Shown: positions 52,519-61,760 of the stretch, piece by piece
How the letters are laid out: each line of letters opens with the position of its first letter
Position numbering within the stretch: the first letter of the stretch is position 1
Assembly (NCBI RefSeq): GCF_029222705.1
Contig: NZ_JARGZF010000002.1
Span: 744,001 to 808,000, forward strand
Source of the DNA: Knoellia sp. p5-6-4
GTDB taxonomy: Bacteria; Actinomycetota; Actinomycetes; Actinomycetales; Dermatophilaceae
Length of the DNA: 64,000 nt
Reading direction: 5' to 3'
Notes under the pieces: model-generated
Told to the model about the DNA's origin: nothing
The model's database searches: none
Seen by the model: the letters and a program-made list of their open reading frames with translations, nothing else
Program-made: the position numbers and the translations under genes

Positions 52519-55167
52519 ATGACCACGACAAGCCCCACTCCTGCTGTGTCCGCAGCCACCGGGCCGGTGCCGTCCGCGCCGACGTCACCGGGCCAGGCGC
52601 CGCCTCTGCTCGACCCCGAGCGCCGGGCCCAGGTGGACGCGGTGGTCGACACTGCTGCCGAGGCGGCCCGGCGCTTCCGGGAGCTCGACCAGGAGCAGGT
52701 CGACCGCATCGTGCTCGCGATGGTGCGCGCCGGCGTGCGCGCCGCCCCGCGGCTGGCCCGCAGCGCGATCGAGGAGACCCACTTCGGCGTCTTCGAGGAC
52801 AAGGTGGTCAAGAACTACGTGGCGACCGAGTTCCTCTACGACTACCTCAAGGACAAGCGCTCGGTGGGCGTCATCGACGAGGACGTCGAGCGCAACATCG
52901 AGTTCGTCGCCGACCCGATCGGGGTGGTGCTGGCCATCACGCCTGTGACGAACCCCACCTCGACCGTGCTGTACAAGGCGATCGTGGCTGCCAAGACCCG
53001 CAACGCCGTGCTGTTCCGCCCCTCCCCCATGGCCACCCGCTGCGCGGCCGAGGCCCTCGAGGTGGTGCGCGAGGCCGCCGAGGCGGCCGGTATGCCGCCG
53101 GGTGCGCTCCAGCTCATCCCGGACGCCGCCCGCGAGGTGACCCACTACCTCTTCAAGCACCCCTTGATCGACTTCATCTGGGTGACCGGCGGGCCGAAGA
53201 TCGTGGCGCTGGCCAACGCCGCCGGCAAGCCCGCCCTGAGCGTCGGCCCGGGCAACGCGCCGATCTACCTGCACCGCACCGCCGACATCAGGGGCGCGGT
53301 CGTCGACATCCTCATCTCCAAGACCTTTGACGCCTCGGTGATCTGCCCGGCGGAGCAGACCTGCATCATCGACGAGCCGGTCTACACCCAGACCATGGCC
53401 GAGTTCGAGCGGATGGGCGCGCACCTGCTGACCAGGAAGCAGACCGAGCAGCTCGCCGAGTTCGCCTTCGGCTGCACCGACCCGGTGAACCTCGCCGCCC
53501 TGGGCCAACCCGCTCCCGAGCTCGCCCGGCGCGCCGGCTTCGAGGTCGACGCGTCGGTGAAGGTGCTGCTCGCCCCCCTTCCGACCGACCTCAAGGCCCT
53601 GTCGGCCCACCCCCTGCTCAGGGAGAAGCTCATGCCGGTGCTGGGCATCGTGCGCTCCCCCGACCCCGAGCACGCGATCGCCGCCGCCGTCATGGTCACC
53701 GAGCACGGCGGACTGGGCCACACCTCCGCGATCTACGCGAACGACGACGAGGTCATCGCGGCATACGGCAAGGCCCTGCGCACCGGCCGGATCCTCGTCA
53801 ACGCGCCGACGGCGGTCGGCGCCCTCGGCGGCGTCTACAACAACCTCACGCCCACGTTCTCACTGGGCTGTGGCACCTGGGGCGGCTCGTCCACGACGGA
53901 GAACGTCAACTACCGGCAGCTGCTCAACGTCAAGGTGCTCTCGCGCCGGCGCACCCCGCCGCAGTGGTTCCGTGTGCCGTCCCAGACGTTCTTCAACGCC
54001 GGTGCCCTGCAGAACCTGAGGGAGCTCGAGACCAGCACCGCGGTGGTCGTCACGGATGCCCTGTGCGAGGAGCGCGGGGTCGTGGACCAGGTGCGGGCGA
54101 TGCTGCGCGCCGAGCACGTGCACGTCTTCAGCGAGGTCGAGCCCGAGCCGGGCGAGGACGTCATCCGACGCGGTGTGGAGCTGCTCCGCCGGGTGCAGCC
54201 CGACCTCCTCGTGGCCGTCGGCGGCGGGTCGGTCATCGACGCCGCCAAGACCATGCGCCTCTTCCACGAGCACCCCGAGACCGACCTCGACGAGCTCACC
54301 CTGCCGTTCCTCGACCCGCGCAAGCGCGTGGCCGACTACCCCAAGGACGCGCGCCACCCGGTGCTGCTCGTCGCCGTGCCCACCACCTCCGGCACCGGCT
54401 CCGAGGTCTCCCCGGCGGCCATCGTGACGGTCGGAGAGCGCAAGGAGACCCTCGTCGACTACGGCCTGGCGCCCGACATGGCGATCGTCGACCCGCTGCT
54501 GGCCGTGTCGATGCCGCCGCGGGTGACGGCCGACAGCGGGGTCGACGCCCTCACCCACGCGCTGGAGTCGGCGGTCTCGATCTTCGCCTCCCCCTACACC
54601 GACGCGTTCTGCGTCCAGGCGGCCCGGCTCATCTTCGACGCCCTGCCGAAGGCCTACCGCGACGGCGCCGACCTGCAGGCGCGCACCGACATGGCCAACG
54701 CGGCCACCCTTGCGGGCCTGGCCTTCTCGAACGCCTTCCTCGGCGTGAACCATGCCCTCGCCCACGCGGTCGGGGCCCGCTTCCACATCGCCCACGGCCG
54801 GGCCAACGCGATCTTCCTGCCGCACGTGCTGCGCTACAACAGCAGCCTGCCCACGAAGTTCATGCCCGCACCCGGCTACTCGGCCTACGTCGCCCCCGAG
54901 CGCTACGCGATGCTCGGCCGGGTGATCTTCGGCGGTCGCGACGCCGAGACCAGCCGGAGGCGCCTCTTCGACGCCGTCGACGGCCTGCTGCGAACCGTGG
55001 AGATGCCGCGCACGCTGGCCGAGGCCGGAGTCGACGAGGTCGAGTTCGAGGCCGCCCTGCCGGAGCTGGCGTTCACGGCCTTCCAGGACCTCGACAACCG
55101 CACGAACCCGAGGATGCCGCTGCTGGCGGAGATCACCGAGCTGCTCCGCCGCGGCTACCACGGCTAG
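52519..55167 (+). CDS. adhE: Bifunctional acetaldehyde/alcohol dehydrogenase AdhE
   Basis: Reduces acetyl-CoA to acetaldehyde and then ethanol with NADH. The 882-residue fusion has an N-terminal aldehyde dehydrogenase domain (about 35-450, catalytic cysteine in ASVICPAEQTCII) and a C-terminal iron alcohol dehydrogenase (about 490-882, GGGSVIDAAK and the metal ligands in NHALAHAVGARFHIAHGRAN). A Pro/Ser/Thr-rich N-terminal tail of about 30 residues is an addition to the E. coli form. Monocistronic, divergent from the exporter operon. It implies fermentative growth or redox balancing under low oxygen. Confidence 0.96.
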   Translation: MTTTSPTPAVSAATGPVPSAPTSPGQAPPLLDPERRAQVDAVVDTAAEAARRFRELDQEQVDRIVLAMVRAGVRAAPRLARSAIEETHFGVFEDKVVKNYVATEFLYDYLKDKRSVGVIDEDVERNIEFVADPIGVVLAITPVTNPTSTVLYKAIVAAKTRNAVLFRPSPMATRCAAEALEVVREAAEAAGMPPGALQLIPDAAREVTHYLFKHPLIDFIWVTGGPKIVALANAAGKPALSVGPGNAPIYLHRTADIRGAVVDILISKTFDASVICPAEQTCIIDEPVYTQTMAEFERMGAHLLTRKQTEQLAEFAFGCTDPVNLAALGQPAPELARRAGFEVDASVKVLLAPLPTDLKALSAHPLLREKLMPVLGIVRSPDPEHAIAAAVMVTEHGGLGHTSAIYANDDEVIAAYGKALRTGRILVNAPTAVGALGGVYNNLTPTFSLGCGTWGGSSTTENVNYRQLLNVKVLSRRRTPPQWFRVPSQTFFNAGALQNLRELETSTAVVVTDALCEERGVVDQVRAMLRAEHVHVFSEVEPEPGEDVIRRGVELLRRVQPDLLVAVGGGSVIDAAKTMRLFHEHPETDLDELTLPFLDPRKRVADYPKDARHPVLLVAVPTTSGTGSEVSPAAIVTVGERKETLVDYGLAPDMAIVDPLLAVSMPPRVTADSGVDALTHALESAVSIFASPYTDAFCVQAARLIFDALPKAYRDGADLQARTDMANAATLAGLAFSNAFLGVNHALAHAVGARFHIAHGRANAIFLPHVLRYNSSLPTKFMPAPGYSAYVAPERYAMLGRVIFGGRDAETSRRRLFDAVDGLLRTVEMPRTLAEAGVDEVEFEAALPELAFTAFQDLDNRTNPRMPLLAEITELLRRGYHG

Positions 55168-55185
55168 CCCGGCTCGGGGCGGCGC

Positions 55186-55494
55186 TCAGGCCTGCGCCTC
55201 GATCGCCGCCTCCAGCCGCTCGACCTTGCCGGTCAGCTCGCCCGTGTGGCCCGGACGGATGTCTGCCTTGAGCACCAGGCTGACGCGCGGGCCGTGGGCG
55301 GCGACGGCGTCGACGGCCGCCTTCACCACGGCCAGGCACTCGTCCCACTCCCCCTCGATCGTGGTGAACATCGAGTCGGTGCGGTTGGGCAGGCCCGACT
55401 CGCGCACCACTTTCACGGCGGCGGCGACGGCCTCGCTGACCGAGCCGGTGGAGTCGGCGGCGACGGACGGGGCGACGGAGAAGGCGACGAGCAT
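55186..55494 (-). CDS. Thiamine-binding family protein (MTH1187/YkoF-like)
   Basis: The 102-residue protein of the MTH1187/YqgV family starts MLVAFSVAPSV. It contains VRESGLPNRTDSMFTTIEGE, the family signature, and ends VSLVLKADIRPG...KVERLEAAI. Relatives form ferredoxin-like tetramers that bind thiamine or related ligands. The ATG at 55494 follows TACGGT by 6 bases and gives the family start; GTG 55500 is two codons upstream. The -10 region overlaps a GTATGCC motif (55504-55510). Confidence 0.87.
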   Translation of the reverse strand: MLVAFSVAPSVAADSTGSVSEAVAAAVKVVRESGLPNRTDSMFTTIEGEWDECLAVVKAAVDAVAAHGPRVSLVLKADIRPGHTGELTGKVERLEAAIEAQA

Positions 55495-55506
55495 GCCCAC
55501 ACCGTA
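55495..55506 (-). promoter_or_regulatory. Leaderless-type promoter of the thiamine-binding gene
   Basis: Minus-strand TACGGT (55506-55501), then 6 bases, then ATG. Confidence 0.5.
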
Positions 55507-55530
55507 TGCCTGCGCGCGGCAGACCGGAGG

Positions 55531-56553
55531 TCAGGAGGCGTCGACACGGAGGAAGCACGGGGACACCTCAACCGGCCGGAAGCCGAGGCGCTCGTTGATG
55601 CCCACCATGTGCGCGTTCTGCTCGGCGTTGCACGTCGAGATGCGGGTGCGGGTGGTGCCCAGCGCGTCGCCGAGGTGTGCCTGCAGCTGCTTGAGTCCGC
55701 GAGCCTTGACCGCCATGCCGAGCCTGTGCCCCCGGTGGTCGCGCCGCACCAGGGTGCCCCACTGGTAGACGTTCGGTGGGTCGTCGCGCGGGATCACCAG
55801 GTCGTTGTAGGCCACCACCTCGCCGTCCGGCGCGACGGCGAGCGTCGAGATCATCGTGCGTCCCTGCCGGCGCAGCTGTGCCTCTCGCTCGCGCAGCACG
55901 TCGCGGTCGATCCGCTCCTCCTCGAAGTCGAGGGTGCCGGTGGGGGCGTCGACGCCGAGCTGCGACTTCGTGCGGCACAGCGAGTCGACGAGGTCGTCGG
56001 GGATCGGCCCGTCGAAGGACACGATGCAGTAGCCCTCGTGGTGCGCCGCCGAGTCGGCGATGAGCCGGTCGAGCTCGGCCTCGTCGACGGGAAGCGGCAG
56101 GTGCCGGCGGATCTCGGTGTTGGCGAGCGTGAAGCCGTGCTTCTCGGCGAACTGCCGGTAGGGGTGGTCGTCGCGACGCTCGAACGGGTAGGACGTCTCG
56201 ATGATGTGGTGGGTGCGCCGCTCCGCGCGGCACCGCTCGAGCAGGTGCTCGAGAACCACCGACCCGATGCCTCGGCGGCGCCGCTGCGGCTCGACCCAGG
56301 GCATGACCCAGGCCATGTGCCGGTTGTCGTGCTTGGGCAGGCTCGCCATGCCGGCACCGACGATCTCGTCCCCGTCGACGGCCACGACGCCCCAGACGTG
56401 CTCGGCCGGGTCACCCTCGGTGAAGAGGATGCGGGCCTCTTCCAGCGACCACATGCCGGCGAGCGGTCGCTCGAAGCGCTCGGCGCTGTCCATGACCTCG
56501 TGGAAGCGCCGGAACTCGGCGTCGTCGTCGAGCTCGACCGGGCGGATCTGCAT
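55531..56553 (-). CDS. Tandem GNAT-domain acetyltransferase
   Basis: The 340-residue protein has two GNAT folds. The first (about 1-150) has the acetyl-CoA loop EPQRRRRGIGSVVLEHLL; the second (about 180-335) has VRRDHRGHRLGMAVKARGLK and the asparagine-containing CNAEQNAHMVGINERLGF. The layout is like mycothiol synthase, but the acceptor is unknown. ATG 56553 follows TACCGT by 7 bases; GTG 56562 is an alternative. The frame beyond it is shadow of the next gene. Confidence 0.88.
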   Translation of the reverse strand: MQIRPVELDDDAEFRRFHEVMDSAERFERPLAGMWSLEEARILFTEGDPAEHVWGVVAVDGDEIVGAGMASLPKHDNRHMAWVMPWVEPQRRRRGIGSVVLEHLLERCRAERRTHHIIETSYPFERRDDHPYRQFAEKHGFTLANTEIRRHLPLPVDEAELDRLIADSAAHHEGYCIVSFDGPIPDDLVDSLCRTKSQLGVDAPTGTLDFEEERIDRDVLREREAQLRRQGRTMISTLAVAPDGEVVAYNDLVIPRDDPPNVYQWGTLVRRDHRGHRLGMAVKARGLKQLQAHLGDALGTTRTRISTCNAEQNAHMVGINERLGFRPVEVSPCFLRVDAS

Positions 56554-56566
56554 GGCTTCCACGGTA
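56554..56566 (-). promoter_or_regulatory. Leaderless-type promoter of the tandem GNAT gene
   Basis: Minus-strand TACCGT (56566-56561), then 7 bases, then ATG. Confidence 0.5.
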
Positions 56567-56609
56567 GGGAGCCGCCTGTGCTGTGTGCCAACGCTTTTCC
56601 GTGGGCACC

Positions 56610-57212
56610 TCAGCCGGGCAGCTGTGGCCTGCCCCGGTGCTGCTCCCACTCCGGCGCCAGCACCGACATCAGCACGGAGTCGACCCACTCGCCGTCGAAG
56701 CGCAGCGCGTCTCGGCGCACTCCCTCCCTGACGAAGCCCACCTTCTCGTAGGCCCGCTGGGCCCGCGGGTTGAAGGCGTAGACCTCGAGGCTGACCCGGT
56801 GCAGCCCGACCACCTCGAAGGCGTGGGCGAGGAGCAGCCGCGTGGCCTCCGTGCCCAGGCCCCGGTCGCGGCCGCGCGGGCCGATGAGGATGCGGAAGTT
56901 GCAGGAGGCGTTCTCCGGCTCCCACTCGTTGAGCACGGCCTCGCCGACGCATTGACCCGTCGCGGCGTCGACGATCGCGAGGTCGAGCCGGTCGTCCTGT
57001 TCGCCCCGGGTGGAGTACCACCCACGCAGCCGCTCCTCGCCGAAGGCCGCGTCGGGCACCGCTGCGCTGCTGTTGACGCTGCCGGTCAGGCGCCCGACCT
57101 CGGGGTCGGCGATGGCCTCGGCCAGCGCTGGGAGGTCGGCTTCCAGGAACGGACGCAGGACGGCCCGTTCCCCGGTCAGGGTGGGCTTGTCGGCGAAGGT
57201 GACCGTGGCCAT
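56610..57212 (-). CDS. GNAT acetyltransferase (RimJ/RimL-like)
   Basis: The 200-residue protein of the RimJ/RimL type has GERAVLRPFLEADLPAL at the start, the acetyl-CoA loop GPRGRDRGLGTEATRLLL, and RVSLEVYAFNPRAQRAYEKV before FVREGVRRDAL. It probably acetylates a protein N-terminus or a small amine. ATG 57212 follows TACCGT by 7 bases, the same hexamer and spacing as the next GNAT gene, so the two may be co-regulated although each has its own promoter. Confidence 0.88.
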   Translation of the reverse strand: MATVTFADKPTLTGERAVLRPFLEADLPALAEAIADPEVGRLTGSVNSSAAVPDAAFGEERLRGWYSTRGEQDDRLDLAIVDAATGQCVGEAVLNEWEPENASCNFRILIGPRGRDRGLGTEATRLLLAHAFEVVGLHRVSLEVYAFNPRAQRAYEKVGFVREGVRRDALRFDGEWVDSVLMSVLAPEWEQHRGRPQLPG

Positions 57213-57225
57213 GGGCCGCACGGTA
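57213..57225 (-). promoter_or_regulatory. Leaderless-type promoter of the GNAT gene
   Basis: Minus-strand TACCGT (57225-57220), then 7 bases, then ATG. Confidence 0.5.
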
Positions 57226-57306
57226 GTGGGCGCCTCACCGGCGAGCCACAGGTTTGGCGCAGGACCGCTGGGGCCGCGGTGAGGGCCGCGGGGCCGCGCT
57301 CAGGGC

Positions 57307-58842
57307 TCAGTCCCCGCCGCCGTTCGCCTCCCGGTCGATGAGCAGCCTGTCCCCGTCCTGCACCAAGGTGAGCACCTTCTTCTCGGTGCTCTTGTCGCCG
57401 TCGCCCTTCTGGTAGACCAGTGTGACGTTGGCGGTGAGCGCCTCGGCGTCGGCCTTGACGTTCTTGACGTCCACGGAGTCGATGCCGCTCCAGAACTCCT
57501 CGTACCCGTCGCGACCGCCCGCCTTGGCCTGCATGCGCGGGGTGAGCTGCTCCCACGTCGCGTCGCGGTTGCTGGTGACCTCGGCGAAGTAGCCGCGGAC
57601 GAACTGCTCGATCTGCCGGTCCGATACCGCGGCGTCCTCGGTGGTCGTCGTGGTGGTGGTCGGAGGCTCGGTGGTCGTCGTGGGCGGCTCGGACGTGGTG
57701 GGGCTGGGTTCCTGCGTGGTCGTGGCCGGCGCAGTCGTCGACGGCGTGCCGCTGGGGCTGGCGGTGCCGGTTTCGTCACCGAGCTGGCTGAAGAGGTAGC
57801 CCCCGCCCAGGGCGAGGAGCAGCAGTGCCGCGACCAGCAGCGGCACCCAGCGCCGCGAGCGCCGGGTGTCGTCCCCGCCGTTCTGCGGCACCGCCGCAGG
57901 CAGCGGCGTCGGGTCCGGGGTGGGCGGTCCGTATGCCGCCGCGGCACCGGCCGCAGGCATGGCCTGGGTGGGCTCCTGGGCAGCGGGGATGACCTCGGTC
58001 GCCGCGGCTGCGGCGGCGCCCGCGAGGGGCATGGTGAGGTCTCCGCTGCCGATCTGGCCCAGGCGGGCAGCAGCGGTGGACATGTCCCAGCGCTGCGCGG
58101 GGTCGATGTGCATCATCGCCTCGATGGCGCCGCCGAGCTCACCGGCCTGCTGCATCGGCTGGGGCTCGCCCCTGGCGATGTCCTGCAGGAGCGCGATCGG
58201 GTTCGACCGTGGCGCGAAGGGCGGGCGCGCCTCCACCGCGGCATACAGCGTGGCGCCGAGCGCCCAGACGTCGGAGGCCGCGTCGGGGTCCTCGCCCCGG
58301 GCCAGCTCGGGCGAGAGGTAGCCCGGCGTGCCGGTGACGAAGCCGGTCTGGGTGAGCGCTTCGTCGCCGAGACCACGGGCGATCCCGAAGTCGCTGATCT
58401 TCGGCCTGCCGGACCGGTCGATGAGCACGTTGCCGGGCTTGATGTCGCGGTGGACGATGCCCCGCTCGTGCGCGCGGGACAGGGCAGAAGCCAGCTGCGC
58501 ACCGATGTCGGCCGCCCGGCGCGGGTCGAGCGCGCCCTCACGTGCGATGAGGTCGGCGAGGGTCTCACCCTCGACGTACTCCATGACGAGCCAGGGCGCG
58601 TTCTCGTGGTCGACAACGTCGTAGACGGCGACGGCGTTGGGGTGGTTGAGGGCGGCAGCGGAGCGGGCCTCACGCATCGCGCGGCGGGTCTCGTTGGCCG
58701 ACTCCCCCGGCAGCGCCCCGATCTGCTTCACGGCGACGTCGCGGCCGAGCCGATTGTCGCGGGCGAGCCACACGGTGCCCATGCCGCCGCGCCCGATGGC
58801 GCGCTGCACCTCGTACCGACCGGCGATGAGCTGCGGGTCCAT
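57307..58842 (-). CDS. Receptor-type Ser/Thr protein kinase
   Basis: PknB-like Hanks kinase of 511 residues. The kinase domain (about 9-265) has the glycine loop IGRGGMGTVW, Lys39, HRDIKPGN with Asp133, and DFG Asp151. An Ala/Pro-rich linker follows, then one membrane helix (about 331-353), a Thr/Pro/Ser-rich stalk, and an extracellular domain of about 100 residues (from about 410, RQIEQFVRGYFAEVTSN). There are no PASTA repeats, so the extracellular signal differs from PknB. ATG 58842 has AAAGGA upstream. The leader carries a TetR-type palindrome. Confidence 0.94.
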   Translation of the reverse strand: MDPQLIAGRYEVQRAIGRGGMGTVWLARDNRLGRDVAVKQIGALPGESANETRRAMREARSAAALNHPNAVAVYDVVDHENAPWLVMEYVEGETLADLIAREGALDPRRAADIGAQLASALSRAHERGIVHRDIKPGNVLIDRSGRPKISDFGIARGLGDEALTQTGFVTGTPGYLSPELARGEDPDAASDVWALGATLYAAVEARPPFAPRSNPIALLQDIARGEPQPMQQAGELGGAIEAMMHIDPAQRWDMSTAAARLGQIGSGDLTMPLAGAAAAAATEVIPAAQEPTQAMPAAGAAAAYGPPTPDPTPLPAAVPQNGGDDTRRSRRWVPLLVAALLLLALGGGYLFSQLGDETGTASPSGTPSTTAPATTTQEPSPTTSEPPTTTTEPPTTTTTTTEDAAVSDRQIEQFVRGYFAEVTSNRDATWEQLTPRMQAKAGGRDGYEEFWSGIDSVDVKNVKADAEALTANVTLVYQKGDGDKSTEKKVLTLVQDGDRLLIDREANGGGD

Positions 58843-58870
58843 GGAGTCCTTTCTGTGACCGCTTGGTCGA

Positions 58871-58905
58871 CGGGTAGACCGTTCGGTCGACCCCCCACCC
58901 TACGG
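58871..58905 (-). promoter_or_regulatory. Operator-like palindrome in the kinase leader
   Basis: TAGACCGTTCGGTCGA (58875-58890) has inverted arms GACCG/CGGTC around two bases, a pattern typical of TetR-family sites. It lies between a possible -10 (minus-strand TAGGGT near 58901) and the kinase start. A further GGTCGAC word occurs at 58864-58870. Confidence 0.45.
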
Positions 58906-58962
58906 GGACCGGGCAAACGGATCATCTTCGCAGGTGGCGGGCGCCCCCGGCGCCGGCTGCTC

Positions 58963-59925
58963 TCAGGCGAGGGCGGCGACGACCTGGTCTGCGGCGGCAT
59001 ACGGGTCGGTCTTGCCGTCCACGACGTCGGCGGCGAGCTCGTCGACGCCGTTGCCGTGCCGCAGGTCGCCCATCTTGGCGCGCAGCTGCTGGAGCGCGAT
59101 CGACTCGATCTCGTCGCCGGCGCGGCGCACCCGGCGGTCACGCAGGGTGCCGGTCTCCTCCATCCAGGCGACGTGCTTGTCGAGGGCCTCCATGACCTCC
59201 TCGACGCCCTCGCCCTTGGCCGCGACCGTCTTGACGACGGGCGGACGCCACAGGCCGGGCTCGGTGCGGTCGCCGAGGCTGATCATGTGGCGGATGTCGC
59301 GCACGGTGGCGTCGGCGCCCTCGCGGTCGGCCTTGTTGACCACGAAGACGTCGCCGATCTCGAGGATGCCCGCCTTCGCAGCCTGGATGCCGTCGCCCAT
59401 CCCGGGCGCGAGCAGCACGATGGTGGTGTCGGCGAGGCCGGCGATCTCGACCTCGGACTGCCCGACGCCCACCGTCTCGACGAGAATGACGTCGCAGCCG
59501 GCGGCGTCGAGCACGCGCAGCGCCTGCGGGGTGGTCCACGACAGACCGCCGAGGTGGCCGCGCGAGGCCATCGAGCGGATGTAGACCTCGGGGTCGAGGG
59601 CGTGGTCCTGCATGCGCACGCGGTCGCCGAGCAGCGCGCCGCCGGAGAACGGCGAGCTCGGGTCGACGGCCAGCACGCCGATCCGCTTGCCGCGGGCCCG
59701 GAAGGCGCCGACGAGGGCGTTGGTGCTCGTGGACTTGCCGACCCCGGGGGAGCCGGTGATGCCGATGACGTGGGCGGTGCTGCTGTGGGGCGCGAGCGCG
59801 GCCATCACCTCGCGCAGGGCCGGGTGGCCGTCCTCGACGAGGGAGATGAGGCGGGCGACGGCCCGGGGCGAGCCTGCCCTGGCCGACTCGACCAGGGCAG
59901 GGACGTCGACGGTGCGAGCGGCCAA
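58963..59925 (-). CDS. meaB: MeaB-type GTPase chaperone of B12-dependent mutases
   Basis: G3E-family GTPase that loads and protects cobalamin in acyl-CoA mutases. The 320-residue protein has Walker A TGSPGVGKSTSTNAL, the DPSSPFSGGALLGDRVRM segment typical of MeaB/ArgK, VETVGVGQSE, and NKAD for guanine. The C-terminal dimerisation arm is present. It starts with TTG at 59925, two bases after the thiolase stop, so the two form an operon. It probably serves the mutase at 45-47 kb or another mutase outside the window. The longer frame upstream is thiolase shadow. Confidence 0.93.
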   Translation of the reverse strand: MAARTVDVPALVESARAGSPRAVARLISLVEDGHPALREVMAALAPHSSTAHVIGITGSPGVGKSTSTNALVGAFRARGKRIGVLAVDPSSPFSGGALLGDRVRMQDHALDPEVYIRSMASRGHLGGLSWTTPQALRVLDAAGCDVILVETVGVGQSEVEIAGLADTTIVLLAPGMGDGIQAAKAGILEIGDVFVVNKADREGADATVRDIRHMISLGDRTEPGLWRPPVVKTVAAKGEGVEEVMEALDKHVAWMEETGTLRDRRVRRAGDEIESIALQQLRAKMGDLRHGNGVDELAADVVDGKTDPYAAADQVVAALA

Positions 59926-59927
59926 GG

Positions 59928-61133
59928 TCAGCCGTTCTGCTTCGGGACGCGGACGATGAGGGCGTCGCCCTGGCCGCCGCCGCCGCAGAGGGCGGCCGCG
60001 CCGACACCGCCGCCGCGGCGCTTCAGCTCGAGCGCGAGGTGCAGGGCGATGCGCGCGCCGGACATGCCGATGGGGTGGCCCATGGCGATGGCACCGCCGT
60101 TGACGTTGACCTTGTCGAGGTCGAGGCCGAGCATCTTGGCCGAAGCGAGGCCGACCGCGGCGAACGCCTCGTTGATCTCGACGAGGTCGAGGTCGGCGGG
60201 GCTGATGCCCTCCTTGGCGCAGGCCTTCTCGATGGCCAGGGCGGGCTGCTGCTGCAGGCACGAGTCGGGGCCGGCCACGATGCCGTGGGCGCCGATCTCG
60301 GCGACCCAGGCCAGGCCGAGCTCCTCGGCCTTGGCCCTGCTCATGACGACCACGGCGGCGGCGCCGTCGGAGATCTGCGAGGCCGAGCCGGCGGTGATGG
60401 TGCCGTCCTTGGCGAACGCCGGGCGCAGCTTGCCGAGCGAGTCGGGCGTGGTGTCGGCGCGGATGCCCTCGTCGGCCTTGAACTCCAGCGGGTCGCCCTT
60501 GCGCTGCGGGATGGACACGGCGACGACCTCGTCGTCGAACAGGCCGTCCTTCCACGCCTTGGCGGCGAGCTGGTGGCTGCGGGCCGAGAACTCGTCCTGC
60601 TCCTCGCGGGTGAACGCCACGTCGCCGGTGTTGGCGTCCTCGGTGAGCGAGCCCATCGCCTGGTCGGTGAAGGCGTCCCACAGGCCGTCGAAGGCCATGT
60701 GGTCGCGCACGGTGACGTCGCCGTACTTGTAGCCCTCTCGGGACTTCTCGAGCAGGTGCGGGGCGTTGGTCATCGACTCCTGGCCGCCGGCGACGACGAT
60801 GTCGTACTCGCCCGCGCGGATCATCTGGTCGGCCATGGCGATCGCGTTGATGCCGGAGAGGCAGACCTTGTTGATGGTCAGGGCCGGGACGCTCATCGGG
60901 ATGCCGGCCTTGACCGCGGCCTGGCGGGCGGGGATCTGGCCGGCGCCGGCCTGCAGCACCTGGCCCATGATCACGTAGTCGACCTGCTCGGGGCTGACGC
61001 CGGCCTTCTCCAGGGCGCCCTTGATCGCGAACCCGCCGAGGTCGGCGCCGGAGAAGCCCTTGAGCGAGCCGAGCAGGCGGCCCATCGGCGTGCGCGCACC
61101 CGCGACGATCACTGAGGTGGGACGGTCAGACAT
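59928..61133 (-). CDS. Acetyl-CoA C-acetyltransferase (thiolase)
   Basis: Condenses two acetyl-CoA or cleaves 3-ketoacyl-CoA. The 401-residue protein has the nucleophile cysteine in [12 protein letters not shown] (C91), the histidine in [16 protein letters not shown] and the second cysteine in [10 protein letters not shown]. The start ATG 61133 has a clear GGAGG eight bases upstream. Co-transcribed with meaB, it fits a pathway moving between acetyl-CoA, butyryl-CoA and branched CoA esters with the mutase. Confidence 0.95.
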   Translation of the reverse strand: MSDRPTSVIVAGARTPMGRLLGSLKGFSGADLGGFAIKGALEKAGVSPEQVDYVIMGQVLQAGAGQIPARQAAVKAGIPMSVPALTINKVCLSGINAIAMADQMIRAGEYDIVVAGGQESMTNAPHLLEKSREGYKYGDVTVRDHMAFDGLWDAFTDQAMGSLTEDANTGDVAFTREEQDEFSARSHQLAAKAWKDGLFDDEVVAVSIPQRKGDPLEFKADEGIRADTTPDSLGKLRPAFAKDGTITAGSASQISDGAAAVVVMSRAKAEELGLAWVAEIGAHGIVAGPDSCLQQQPALAIEKACAKEGISPADLDLVEINEAFAAVGLASAKMLGLDLDKVNVNGGAIAMGHPIGMSGARIALHLALELKRRGGGVGAAALCGGGGQGDALIVRVPKQNG

Positions 61134-61232
61134 GAGATGAGCCTCCAGCGCCGTTGGTCGAGATTCCTCTCGCAACTCTAGCCGCGGCACACCGGCCGTC
61201 GCCTGTGGCCCTCGCCACCTCCGCCCCGGGCC

Positions 61233-61760
61233 TCACTGCAGGTCGGAGCGCGCGGTGGACTCGACGGTGAGGGTGACCGAACCGCCCAGTCCGCGCAGCA
61301 CGCCGCCCACGAGCGGCAGGTCGGCCTCACCGACCAGCCGGACCACCGCGCTGCGGCCGTCGGGCGACCCGGTGCCCGCGGCGACCCGCCAGTCCAGCAT
61401 GCCGACCGGGAGCGGCCTCTCGGCGAGGTAGGCCTCGGCCGTGGCGCGAACGGTCTCGTCACTGACGGGGACGGCATCGCCCAGCCCGCCCTCGTAGGCC
61501 CTCGCGTCGAGCGAGTCCGCCGCGTCGAGGGCGGCGCCGTCGGCGGCGTCGAGCAGGCGCATCCGCGAGAGCTGCACCGAGGTCACCGCCACGGTGCCCA
61601 CGACGAGCATGGCCGCCACGAGCGTGAACCCGAGGATGAGCAGCGTGACCTGACCGGACTCCCGCGAGGCGCCCCCGCGGACGAGGCGTGCGCGCAGCCG
61701 TGCCACGGGCGAGTGCCCGGCGCCGGTCGCCCGAGGCTGTCGGGACGACGGAGGGCTCAT
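61233..61760 (-). CDS. TadG-like pilus assembly protein
   Basis: The 175-residue protein has the N-terminal Tad signature SRESGQVTLLILGFTLVAAM (prepilin-like hydrophobic segment, about 36-60) and then an extracellular part with LLDAADGAALDAADSLDARA, typical of the TadG/TadE-G group. It is last in the tad run, and its ATG overlaps the tadE stop (ATGA). Pseudopilin or minor component of the Flp/Tad apparatus. Confidence 0.82.
   Translation of the reverse strand: MSPPSSRQPRATGAGHSPVARLRARLVRGGASRESGQVTLLILGFTLVAAMLVVGTVAVTSVQLSRMRLLDAADGAALDAADSLDARAYEGGLGDAVPVSDETVRATAEAYLAERPLPVGMLDWRVAAGTGSPDGRSAVVRLVGEADLPLVGGVLRGLGGSVTLTVESTARSDLQ

Noticed and set aside
58963-60681. A single MeaB-thiolase fusion in one long frame
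   Set aside because: The part upstream of 59925 is the thiolase gene read in another frame; the MeaB fold begins at the TTG.
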